Assembly: GCA_911728455.2 (NCBI GenBank)
Contig: OU452228.1
Coordinates: 744,001-808,000, forward strand
Source: Marthasterias glacialis
Taxonomy: Eukaryota; Echinodermata; Asteroidea; Forcipulatida; Asteriidae
Length of the DNA: 64,000 nucleotides
Direction: 5' to 3'
In this document: piece by piece, positions 12,401-37,884 of the stretch
Numbering within the stretch: position 1 is the first letter of the stretch
Layout: each line of letters begins with the position of its first letter
Notes under the pieces: model-generated
The model's input: the letters and a program-made list of their open reading frames with translations, nothing else
What the model was told of the DNA's origin: nothing
Database searches by the model: none
Made by a program: the position numbers and the translations under genes

Positions 12401-15400
12401 TTATGCCGCAGCTCTCATCTCATTGGAGGACGCCATAAAGGTAATTTACATACGTGGCAGACAACTTCGTAAGACGAGCGGTCTCGGTGCAATGGTGGCT
12501 GTTCTCCACGCCGTTGAGGAGGTCCAGGCTCGCCTGGAAAACAGTGAATTTTTGAGTGTCATTGACGTGGCAGCAGTGAACAGCCCAACGCAGATTGTAC
12601 TGTCTGGAGATACCGAGTCGGTTGCCAGATTTGTTGATACTCTAAAGAGAGATGGTATCCGATGCGTTACCCTCAAAGTTCTTAACGCCTTCCACAGCTA
12701 CCAACAAGACGAGGTCAAGAAGGACTTCCTGAAGAAGGCAAAGTTTCTCGAAACCTCTAACAAGGACGGCATTAGCAATAACCCTGTTATTCCAATGATG
12801 TCGACTGTCACCAATGAGTATATAGACCGGGACACAGCAAACAGTGCAGAATACTGGTGGAAAAACATAAGGCAGACTGTCCACTTCCGTGGGGCAGTTG
12901 AGAAGCTCCTGAAGGAGGGATACACCAGCTTGGTCGAAGTCAGCCCCCACCCATCCCTGTCCCCGGCCATACGGGATTGCCTATCAGCTAACCCAGCACC
13001 TTACCAACGATTTGTAACAGGCTCATTGAGACGTCCATCTGACATTCGTGATGTAGCAGACGACAAAGTGAATATCCTCCGGTCTTTGGCAAGGCTCCAT
13101 GTGGAAGGCTATCCCATTGACTTAAACCTGTTATTCAGGGATGGCGATTTTAAAGTCATGTCTCTGCCAACCTATCCATGGCAGAGAGTTCTGTGTTCAG
13201 CAACCACTGAGAAGAGCCTGAAGATGTTCCGTTTCCCAGCTAAAAATCATCCACTTTTAGGGAAACCACAGAGTCTGTCTCACTTTAGCACTGAGAATGG
13301 GCCCCGGGTGTGGTGTGCCAAGTACAGCATGTCAACAGTGCCATGGCTACGGGATCACAAACTGCAGGGTAACATTGTCATCCCAGCAGCAGGACAGACT
13401 GAGATCATGCTTGCGGCTTCAAAGGCAATGTACCCTGACACTGAAACCATCACACTCAGAGATGCCATGTTTGAAAGGTTCATTTTCCCATCTGATATGA
13501 AGGGCATGCTTGAGAGCACTGTGATCACAAAGCCACGGGAAGCTCAGTTTTCACTGCGAAGCTTCAATCAGGCTGATGAGAAATGGACTTTGCATGGTAA
13601 AGCCAGCATCGATATTCCTGGGAAGTCAAGATTGTCTTACCATCAACTTGAAGATCAGTTCCACTGTCTGAAATTGGCTATTGATGACATAAGGCGCAAG
13701 TGCCCTTACGAGGTCCAACAAGAAGAGTTCTACGCCAGACTTTGGAAGGGTGGTTTTCATTTGGGGGAAACCTTTCGATGTGTCAATACAGCATACTTCA
13801 GTCCAGACTACAGTGAGGCATTGCTTTATGCATCTGTTCCTGAAGCACTTGAGAAAGAATTCCGTCAGTATGTCTTCCATCCGGCCTTGTTAGACAGCAT
13901 GTTTCAAGGGATTGGAATTTGTCAAATGTTTCTGGAACAAGAGAAGGCTCGATCAAACCACAATGTATTCAAGACATGGTTCCAGGTACCAAGGTCTGTC
14001 CAGAAGGTACGAGTGAAAGGCTCTGCACCAGCACAGGTAGCCTTTCACGTTCGAATGACACACGTTGAGAAAGGGGAAACAGTGGGGGATGTTGTCGCAG
14101 CTGATGCTACCAATCAGTGGGTTTTTGCTCAAGTTGACAGACTGGCCTTTGAGAATGTTCATTCCAATGAGCCCGATGAGAAAGTGCAGCTTTGGAGGCG
14201 AGAGTGGGCACCGATCCACGTTGATTTTGCAGAAACAGCCCTCCACCAGATACCCTTGAAGCGAATGCATTCTCGGCCCCTCAGTGCTATTGGTTCAGAA
14301 AACCCTGGTGCAATCATCATCATTAAAGACAAGCAAGGGGTTTCCACCGAACTAAAGAGACGCATGGAGATGGAGAGTGTTGTAAGCGTGCTGGACCCAA
14401 GAATTCTTGTTGACGGGGACGAGCGGTTTAGGCGTGTTCTACGGTCATTAGGTCAAGTAACTGATCTCATCATGCTCTCAACTCTTGATATCAAACAACT
14501 TGGATCACTGGCAAGCATCAACATAGACAACTTTGAGGAGGGCCAGACTATGACAGCTACATCTCCAATAAGTCTGTACCGAGCCATTGTCAAACACGAT
14601 GCGAAGGTGAAGCCAAGGCTGTGGATGATCACAAGGGCAGCACACGCTGTCCATGATACAGACATAGCAGACCCGATGATGGCACCTGCAAGTGCCGTTA
14701 ATCTCACCCTCATGCACGAAGACCCAGAATTTCCATTGGTAACTGTAGATTTGCCTTCTTTGCTCGATCCAGAGGAATCTGCTGAATGGTTGTACCAGTA
14801 TATGCGATCGGCACCAACAGATGAAAACTTCGTAGCTCTACGACGAAAAATGCCGATGCAAGCTGTTGATCATTCAAAAGAACTGGCCTTTGAAGCACAT
14901 GCTCTTCGAATTGTCATGCAACCTCAGTCTAGCTTTTCAGCACCTACTCTCTCCTCTAACTGGCAAGTGGATGTGGACGACACACTCAAGCAGAAGCGGC
15001 TTGTGGTAAAGCAAAACCAAGAAGCACCAAATGTGACAAGCTCAGAGGACATTGCAGTCAGGCTCTCAGCATTCTCTGTCCAACAGCAAAAGGATGCGCC
15101 TGACAAAACAACAGGTCTCAGCTATCTGTTTGCTGGTAAGATTAACAACTGCAGCGAAGAGCTTCAGGTGCTTTTTAGAATGAGACACAATGTGCTTGGT
15201 CTGCGATCTGGTAGCAAGATAAAGGCTACAATCTGGGCGAATGCCAGTGAACTTGTACCTATCCCAGCAAACCTGACTCCTGTCGAGGCAATTAATATCG
15301 TCAGGGACTATCTGCCAGCGTTTGTTGCCTTCCATGACACACTGAAGCTTAACGAGAATGGGTCAGTGATCATATGTCTCTCTTCTCTACGAGACAGAGT

Positions 15401-18098
15401 TGGATTGGCCACCACGCATCTCGCTCTGGAGCAAGGTGCCAATGTATTTCTTCATGTGGAGACTGATGATGACAACATCCTCCCTGTTGAGAAGCTTCTT
15501 GGTATCCTAGGTGATTCTCGCGTGGTCATTACATCTGGGGATAACTTCCATTCACTTATCAATGATGGTTCTGTAGACGTTCTGCTGTTTGCAGGTGAGA
15601 TGCCACAAGACAGTAACAACCTGAAGAAGCTTGTAGGCAAACTGGGCCCTTTTGGTACAATAGTACACATTCATGGCCGAAATGGTTCAACAGAGTCCCG
15701 CCTCAATGTCATGCCACCAAATATATACTTCCTATCCATCGACATGGGGCTAGGTCGCTTTGACCAAATGAAACCTAGACTTCAAGACTCCATGATTCGT
15801 CTATTACAGATGTTCAGTGTCCATAATGGCTTTCAGGCACTGAAGACTCTCACAGTCCCAACTGCTCCAATATCGAAGCTTTCTCGTTCTCCACATGCCA
15901 CTGTAGAAGACATGACTGTGTGCATTGACGAGGAAAGCATCCCCACAACCCTGGACTTTGATGACATCAATTTCACAGCCAATAGTGATGCAGCTTACTT
16001 GGTAACAGGTGGGTCAAGAGGTTTTGGGCTGATGACTGTTGAATGGTTGGTTAAGTCTGGTGCCCGTCACATTTACATCATCTCCAGATCCACTCCAGAA
16101 GAGGAAGCTGTGCTGAAATTCAAGTCATTCCGGGATACAGGGGCCCGTATAACTCACCTCAAAGTTGATATGTCTAAAGATCATGAAGTAGAGAAAGCTC
16201 TCTCTGCTATACGAGACAATGAAGATCTCCCACTAGAGGGAATCTTTCATTGTGCCGTGGTCTATAATGACTGCCATTTGAGACAAGTCACTACAGAGAC
16301 TTGGAATAAGGTGATGATCCCAAAAGCATATGGTGCTTTGGTTCTACATCAACTCACATTGAAAATGGGTTTTTCAGTGCGCTACTTTGTCATGATGTCT
16401 TCGATAGTAGAGATGATGGGAAATGAGGGACAAGGAGCTTACTGTGCTGCCAATACCTTTTTGGCTAGTCTTTGCAGCATGCGGCGAAAGCTAGGCCTTC
16501 CAGCCACTGTCATCTGTCCTGGAATCATCAATACTGCTGGTCATGCTGCTAGGGCTGGCTTTGTCAGCCACTGGGAAAAAATGGGCATGCAGAGCTTACC
16601 ACCTTCAGAGATACTGAAGGGTCTTGGGTGCATTCTTGCAACGGACTACCCACAACTTGGTCTCACTGGTGCTGTTAACAAGAAAGAATACGCTAAGGCA
16701 AACAGTCCCATGCTATCACATCACTTTAGCGAACCAGCTGGTACTTTTTCAGCTCTAAAGTCTCTTTTCCCAAACCGTGAGTGCTTTCTGGCAACTGATA
16801 ACGATATTCAAATGAAGATTCGCCTACTGCCCAGAGTAGAGGCTCATGAGTTGATTTTCAAGACACTGTCAAATCATCTTGTTCAGCGTCTTGGTCTCAG
16901 TGGAGATGTCTGTCAAGAAGCTACTCTTCTCTCCATTGGGTTGGATTCCCATATGTCAACTGAACTGAGTGCAGTAATTCAAGAGAGCTTTGGAGTGACC
17001 ATGACAGCCATGGAGTTGCTGAATGACACGCTAACAGTGAAGGACTTAACGCAGAATGTCTACACTAAAGTAATGAGTAGTGCGACAGAAGAACAACAAG
17101 AGGCAGCATCAAGCAAGGATACAATGGCAACTGCTGGTCATCAGTTGTGGTTTAGAATGGACGACAGGGTTCAGCAGCCATCACATCAGCTTGTCTGCTT
17201 TCCTTCTGTTGGTGGCGGACCGTCTCTGTTTGCAGCCTGGCAGCAACACCTCAGCCAGAATAATGTGCAGATAATTTCTCTTCAGATTCCTGGTTGGGAG
17301 GGTCGTGAGAATGAGAAACCATCACATAACTTGTCCGATGTGGTCCAACGCCTCGCAGATGCACTTTTGCCTCATTTGCACAAGGGACGTTTTTCATTTT
17401 TCGGCCACAGTTTGGGAGGTCTCACTGCCTTTGAGCTGGCACAGCTTCTCTGGAAGAACCATGATATGCTTCCATCAAATCTTTTTATCAGTGCATGGTA
17501 TGCACCAACTCAATCCTATCCACATCCCGAAGAGCTCAATATTTCTAGCTCAGCCTTCCGCAAGATGCAGCGAATGATCTCTGCCAGAGGTGACCCGATG
17601 AAAATCACAGAGCCTTTCCCAGTCAGGTTCAGCTTTCTGGATCAGAGCACTTTTAACAACCCACGCCTGATGCTACGTCTGGTTCCCAGCATCGAGGCGG
17701 CTATTATGACTTGCAAGAAGTACAGATGCCGTCACCGAGATCGTTTACCATGCAACATGACCATCTTCGGTGGCAAGAATGACCCTTTCGTTAATCCGAC
17801 TCTCTTGGACGAATGGAATAAGCAGATCACCAGCGAGAGCAACTTCAAGAAGGTGATCCTCCCAGGGAAGCATATGTACATCCTCACTGCTGGAAAGAGC
17901 ATTCTTAAGGAAATTGCCGGATCCCTGAGTCAGCCCCAGAAGCAGGATTCTCCACCTCAGAAAGACAAGTTGCCTAGCCGCTCTGTCAGTGTGGAGGAGG
18001 CTTCTGAGCCAGGACCATCAAGTGGGTCATCTGCCAGTGCCTCCTCATACCACGTTGGTAAACCAGTGCCAAAACCACGATCAAGTTTTAGTCAGTAA
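9072..18098 (+). CDS. Iterative type I polyketide synthase (animal FAS-like PKS), four coding exons
   Basis: This enzyme extends an acyl chain with malonyl-CoA on a built-in carrier protein. The joined exons 9072-9489, 9916-11414, 11630-11723 and 12286-18098 keep frame and give 2607 residues. Domains by approximate residue: basic N-terminal extension 1-57; KS 58-480 with Cys231 (DTACSSS), His366 and His407; AT 605-930 with Ser702 (GHSVGE) and His807 in an AFHS motif that fits malonyl; DH 980-1290 with His1028 (HxxxGxxxxP) and Asp1207 (LLDSMFQ); KR structural half 1338-1535; ER-like 1548-1865; catalytic KR 1902-2095 with TGGSRGFG and Tyr2056; ACP 2180-2265 with Ser2225 (GLDS); TE 2300-2550 with Ser2379 (GHSLGG), Asp2503 and His2533; Ser/Pro-rich tail. 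Animal FAS has the same order. The loss of ER and the KS type favour a PKS such as echinoderm pks1/pks2; I cannot tell which. Cytosolic by inference, since no signal peptide is seen. Confidence 0.93.
9490..9915 (+). other. PKS intron 1, carries a foldback repeat
   Basis: A 426-bp GT-AG intron that is AT-rich. It contains a strong inverted repeat (9664-9788), listed separately. It ends with the acceptor TTGATACAG. Confidence 0.85.
9664..9788. repeat. Foldback (MITE-like) element in PKS intron 1
   Basis: Arms 9664-9719 and 9733-9788 are inverted copies, matching at about 52 of 56 positions around a 13-base loop. The outer ends read ACTATTCAGTCATTG and its complement. It has no coding capacity. 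It could be a small non-autonomous DNA transposon or simply a strong RNA hairpin in the pre-mRNA. Confidence 0.85.
9916..11414 (+). CDS. PKS coding exon 2 (rest of KS, linker, start of AT)
   Basis: Carries the KS catalytic triad: Cys at 10188-10190, His at 10593-10595 and His at 10716-10718. It continues through the KS-AT linker to the AT entry motif FVFGGMGTQWWGM. The base composition is much more GC-rich than the surrounding introns. Donor ATCAGG|GTGAGG, phase 0. Confidence 0.93.
11630..11723 (+). CDS. PKS coding exon 3 (short AT exon)
   Basis: This short 94-bp exon lies between the acceptor TAATACAG and the donor ACAG|GTTCGT. It codes RIDKILTKCGAKWSLLHML and a further 12 residues, which is the helix-rich region expected before the AT catalytic serine (families have a GWSLL-like motif here). 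Both junctions keep frame (in phase 0, out phase 1), which supports it strongly despite its size. Confidence 0.85.
12286..18098 (+). CDS. PKS coding exon 4 (AT to TE and tail, single 5.8-kb exon)
   Basis: After the acceptor CTTTTGTAG the reading frame is open for 5813 bases to TAA at 18096-18098. It holds the AT active site, DH, the KR/ER block, ACP, TE and the C-terminal tail, so 1937 of 2607 residues sit in one exon. The upstream in-frame ATG at 12222 is intronic and is not the start. Confidence 0.93.
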
Positions 18099-18419
18099 TC
18101 TTTATAGTATTGAAAACACTAGCAAAATCATCATACATGTGAACATGTTATTGATTTGCTCCCAATGGAGATTTACATTTCCTCAATGGAAACAAAACCA
18201 TGAGCATTTTGAGCCCCCCAATTCTCACTACACTAACAACCACTCATATCAATTACTGAATATAATCAGTAGTGATGAAAAAGGGGGCTATTTTCAATAT
18301 AACAAATTAAAACGTTGACTTGTTTAGTAAGGTTTGAACAGTTTGAAAATTTAAATTTCTAACAGATAAAACAAATTTGCAACAAAATTTCAAAAACATT
18401 GGAGTTACGAAGCTCATAG

Positions 18420-18456
18420 AGATATTTTTGTACCTTTTTAAAGGTACACAAATATC
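18420..18456. repeat. Hairpin-forming inverted repeat in the PKS 3' flank
   Basis: GATATTTTTGTACCTTT is followed after two bases by its near-complement AAAGGTACACAAATATC. The stem is about 17 bp. It lies about 320 bp after the PKS stop, so it may be in the 3' UTR. No function is assigned. Confidence 0.7.
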
Positions 18457-21002
18457 TTCTTCGACTCATGAAATTTGGTTGGTTGTTATGACGAAGGCCT
18501 ATTTATAGTGAAAAAACACTGGACAATATAAATTAAAGATTTGTGTATGCCATGATCCCTCCTTTGCCAAAGGCTAACTAAAGCATGCTAGTATACGGCA
18601 TCTTTAATTCTAGGGCCACTTCTTTAAACCACAAACTAGCTATGTACTAATTTTGCTTAAGTATCAATCTATCATTGATCAATAGAGTATTTAATTTAGC
18701 ACCTTTTCCTTATGGTTACAAAGCGCCAAAAGTATCATATTCTGTGTACTGTTTGTGACTGAGGTTTTGTCCGAATTGACAACTGAGGCTGATGCTAAGG
18801 ACAACCTAAGCTTTATCACGTGTGAACATCGGGATCCAGCCACAGCAGCAGCTGCTAATTTGGAAACGACCTGATTCAATGCTTGGCAGATATTTGTCAA
18901 ACGATACCTTTTGCACTACGTTACGCACTGAATGTACAATTGACCATGGTTTAAACAGTCACAGAAACCAAACTATTAAGAGATTACAATTTATTATTGT
19001 ACATACATTGTGCATGTATTTGTACCATGAAAACTTCCTACACAAATTATAGATTATCATTCCAGGGAAACAAGATTTAAGAGGTAGACCAGCGAAACCA
19101 CCTTCTTGTGAAGAGGCAAAATTTCTGGGATTGGCTGGCCAGTACAAGTTTTTGTGCCAATTCGGTTGTTAAAAATTGATTTGTAAAAGTAATTTTGGTT
19201 TGACATCTGTATACTCACAGCTTTTAGAGGTGTGCAGATAGTGTAGGTATCTTAACCACTAGACCACTCAGCAGGCCTGGTGACGAGAAGCCAGTTCAGA
19301 CTGCGGCTTGGAGGCCAAAAAGTTTTTATGGGAGAAAAGCTTGTACCTATATATGAAGGTTTATAAAGACTCCGTGATTTGGATGTGTTTAATTGAGTTA
19401 AGAACATGGATGACTTATAAGCTCACACTATAGTCTAAACCAAAGGCAAAATGCAATAATTTTCGTATATTTCTTGTATTCCTTGAATAAAAAAGTTTAT
19501 GGTTTAATTATTTGAAATTAGTAAAAGTATGAAGAAATAAAGTTATATTTGCTCAAATCGTAACTTGCCACAAAAATGTTTTCTAAATCTTGACAATACA
19601 TAAGACAGTCAAAACTGAATTAGTATTTTTATGTTTTGTTCCCGCTAAATGTACATTGTATTTCTATTTTTGAAATGTTTTAATTTTAATTTAATACTAT
19701 AGTTGGAATAAAATAACGTAACTAAATAAATGCTCCAACTTTAACAAGTGAAGAGCAGAAGGTTGGCCGAGTCTGTGCAATAGTAAAACTAATTAAAAAT
19801 TTACAACTAAGTTTTGTAAGTTTAAGTTTAATGTTGATGTAACACATCAGCCTTGTGAATTGAAAATTATAATTATATTATTGCTGCATGCAAATGACCC
19901 GAGAAGGGTGTTTAAAAAATACACTTCTTAAATAAAACAAAAACTCATGTGCAATTGTTTGACTTAACTGTGACCCATTATAATTGATTTTCCCTTTTTC
20001 TGAACAGTTTAATGTTTACATGTATCTGGTATTTCTGAAGGTTAATATTCAAGCTTGCATATTTTTAGCAATAAAAACAACTTAAAATAATGAAATAGCA
20101 TATTTTCACCACATTTATTTGGAAAAAGAGATATTGTAGCTTTGAGAAATTATAAAAGAAAGGTTTCAGCTTTTGAAAAGTTTTCAATAAAAATAAAACA
20201 AAGTGAACGTTCTGAGAATTCTCATTTCTTATGTGATCTGTAAGTTGTAATTCTTTTGCCACTCTCACTTGATGAGATTGATGAGTCCACGATTGTAAAT
20301 TGGGGGGGGGGGAGGGGATATATTACACCCGCACTTTGGGGAGAGGGGGTTAGGACTTTTAGGATCATTCCCCGAGAATTTCCCATCAGCACTGACAGCG
20401 ATGTGAATAAAGGCACAATACTAACACTTCTTTAAGTACCAAACAGAACAATCGATGCTCTTATCTTTGAAACCAATGTTTTTGAGGCTGCCATGACAAC
20501 ACAAACTCAGATTCACACCAACAGCCTTTTCTCATTTATCATACTTAATGATATTAAGATTAACCACATGGTGTACTGCAAACTGACACCCACATTAGCA
20601 CAGTACATCAGTTCCATAGTGGCTTATAAGTAAGAAAACTGGTTCGAATCCCAGCTGCGCTGATTATGAGAATTATGTCTTTCAGCTAGCCACAAAACAA
20701 CGGTTTATTTTCCACACATTTTGAAGACAGTGAACTAGAGATAAGAAATGTACTGCTACAAAGGCTTTCATTTATTTCATCTTCAGACTGATTAGGTATA
20801 ACAATAGTCTTATGATTACCAAAATTAAAATCTCCTCAAATAATAAACTGAATAAAATTTAAAAAACTACAGCAATCAATTCATTAGCAGGGGAAAAAAA
20901 TTTGCACCCAACCACAAGCACGGGATATTTTAGAAAATTAAAAACAAAAAAATACACAAAAAAACGAAAACGTAAATTCATTTTTTTGAAATACCAGTTT
21001 AA

Positions 21003-21370
21003 CCAGTTAATACCGGATGATGTGTATACATGGCAATGTTTCCCTGCCAGAAATCAGATGACATGAACTTTGTACTTTTGTTTGAATTCGGAAGATTGGA
21101 ATGAAAGTTGCCAGCACATTTAATTCCGGAGCGTGCACAGCACATGCAATCACCATGCAATGCTTTGTTTCACCCACACAGATGGTACTGAAAATAATGC
21201 TAAAGTTCTCCCTTTATGCGTGGGTTATTGTGTAATCCCTGATTCCAAACCTTTGTCCTTTTGTTATAAGAGGATTATGAGTCACATCAAGAGGCTTCCA
21301 TCATTGTTTATCATTGTATTTCAGCTCAATGGAGGTAAGTCCGAATGAACCGAGTTTCCAGCCTTTATTC
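21003..21370 (+). repeat. Dispersed repeat family 'GCCGGATGAC', copy 1
   Basis: A repeat whose 5' part reads ACCGGATGATGTGTATACATGGCAATG-like and whose middle contains GCTTTGTTTCACCCACACA, followed by TTATTGTGTAATC and GGCTTCCATCATTGTTTATC. The same blocks recur in order at 63131-63500 and, reversed, at 22490-22745; shorter copies lie at 23448-23632 and 62532-62715, with a diverged one at 55290-55480. Confidence 0.7.
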
Positions 21371-21644
21371 TGGCCGTGGGACAAATAATCGGACATGTCT
21401 CACGGCTGGGGTTTTCGATTACTGCTAAATAAATTTAATATATTTTCTCACAAGAGAAACAAAAAAGTCCCTGTGCTCCAACGAAGGCTTTAAAAATGTG
21501 TGCATGTATTGGGAGTTAGTGTGCTAGTCAGTATATGCGTGTATATATATGAGGTCAACCTACCTCACCTTCCATCGCATGAAAACAAAGCCAACAAATT
21601 TACATGTGCAACCATCAGTTTGATGAGATTTGTGCTTACCAGTG

Positions 21645-21835
21645 ATTTGGAGGCTCACTGATGTGGAGGTTACTGTTTGGTTAGGAAGTGGGTGGGCCTT
21701 GCTCTCTTGCAGCGTCAGTGCTATGGAGGCTTACTGATCAGGAGGTTAGTCTTTTGGGGGAGCATGTGGGTTGACTGAGTAAGCAGCAGAGTTGTACTGC
21801 ATGGATGGGCCAAATGAGCAGTTGCCTCACTTGTC
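21645..21835 (-). pseudogene. Decayed tandem copies of GSTCD exon 8
   Basis: Directly 3' of the GSTCD stop, 21717-21789 closely resembles the last 70 bases of exon 8: GGAGGCTTACTGATCAGGAG here against GGAGGCTTACCAATCAGGAG in the exon. On the minus strand it can be read as a degraded PQKTNLLISKPP against the real SPKNNLLIGKPP. A more decayed copy lies at about 21645-21716, where CTTGCTCTCTTGCAGCGTCAGTG matches the upstream half of exon 8. They look like relics of tandem duplication of the terminal exon. Confidence 0.6.
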
Positions 21836-21843
21836 CAGCAGTA

Positions 21844-36347
<14,504 letters not shown>

Positions 36348-37184
36348 GTTATCTAGACGAAGTGTTCACACTGTTTTTTAAGGAAATATGAGAGTACAGT
36401 TGTTTTTCCTGTCTTAAGAAACACTGCAGTCATGATGTTATGTACTGCAGGTGGTGTTGGTCCATGTTCATAAATGTAGACTCAAAGATTGTACAGAGTA
36501 ACTGTTCTGAGACTGTCATGCAATCAAAGCTGCAATTAAAAGGTGTTCTGATTCCAATGCTGTGAAATGTATTACCTGCATAAAAAGAACAAAAGCAATC
36601 TTTTAAAGGTCAATGGAGATGTTACTTAACCAATTAATGCCGTGCATGCACGCACAACTTTTTTGGACACACAACTTTTTTGGACACACAACTTTTTCGG
36701 ACACACAACCAAAAGTCGAGGTAAACCCACTTTTGTATACACTCAGAATATCAGAACGTTAACAAACCAGGACATTCAATTGTATTGAGGCACAGAGCAT
36801 ACACTTACCGTGCAATGCTTCATTTCTCCCATACACAGTGAGACGAAAACTCTGCCTATAGGAATGCATACAAAAATGCTGAATGCATTTTTACCATTTT
36901 CTTCCAAACGAAACGACGAAATGAGCTGAAATTTTCACAGGTTGCTTTGATTACAAACATCTTGATTTGTGCAAAGAATGGAAGCATTTACAGTCAGTTT
37001 ACCAATGTTGAGCTGGGGCTTTAATACACACATGACGCTAGGCTTAAAATACATGTACCTTATTAAAACGTAAACAGATTCCCCAAAAAGTGATTATTTT
37101 TCATAAGCTGTGACAGATGTGATTCAAAGAACAATTTCCATAAATTCACTTAACTCACGACTTCAAAAAAACAAAAAAAAATAA
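36348..37184. other. GSTCD upstream flank
   Basis: About 840 bp with no recognised gene. It should contain the GSTCD 5' UTR and promoter. It includes three tandem 20-bp units (ACACAACTTTTTTGGACACA-like) at about 36652-36712 and part of a CATTTCTCCCATACACA dispersed repeat near 36828. Confidence 0.5.
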
Positions 37185-37884
37185 TGATGGAATGGCACAA
37201 ACATGTAACTTTAAAGGATCATAACCCCAAAATGCTGCAGACGAAAAAATCTCTAATTAACATATTTTTTATTGGTTAATATATTGCCTAATCATATGTA
37301 AAAATATAGGGTGGTTCACTGGGTACTTCTCACATTATATTTATAGACTGCTACATTACCCCCATTGCTAATAAAAAAACCAACAGATTACATGGCAAAT
37401 TAACTTCAAAGGATCATAACTAAAAAAATGACGCGGAAGAAAATATTTATATTTATGCATGTATGGTTAATATTGCTTACTTATATTTATACAAAATACA
37501 GGGTGGCTCACTGGGTATTTCTTGTGATATAGACGGCTATATCACCCCCACCACTAAGAAAAAAACTTAACAGATTACTTATGACAGAAAGGCATGCATT
37601 TTTATCATGGCAGAAAACTTTGAAGAATTAAAACTCAAAAAAAACACAGCGAAAGGAAATATTCAAATTTAAATGTTGTAGATTTATAAATTACCTAGTT
37701 ATAATCTGTTGAGGTTTTCCTTAGCGATGGGAGTATGGGGATTTATACTAAGAGAAATACCCAGTGAGCCACCCTGTGTTTTTGCCTGTTAAGAAGGCAA
37801 TGTATCAATCTATAACATCTAAATTAAAACATTTCCTTCCCTGGTGTTTTTGCGTTATGATCCTTTGAAGTTACACGCCATGTT

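Larger units (their letters stand above)
18099..21843. other. Intergenic region between PKS and GSTCD 3' ends
   Basis: The two genes converge here. The region is AT-rich and should contain both 3' UTRs. AATAAA or ATTAAA strings occur (for example near 19484 and 19545) but I cannot assign a poly(A) site. It holds a perfect-looking hairpin (18420-18456), a G-run near 20301, a tRNA-like B box near 20640, a dispersed repeat copy (21003-21370) and decayed copies of GSTCD exon 8 (about 21645-21835). Confidence 0.6.

Noticed and set aside
9072..18098. Bacterial contamination or very recent transfer of the PKS
   Set aside because: It has spliceosomal introns in phase, animal-type FAS layout with a split KR around ER, and flanking animal repeats.
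9072..18098. Ordinary fatty acid synthase
   Set aside because: The domain order is the same, but the ER motif is lost and a C-terminal tail is added. I keep FAS ancestry, not FAS function.
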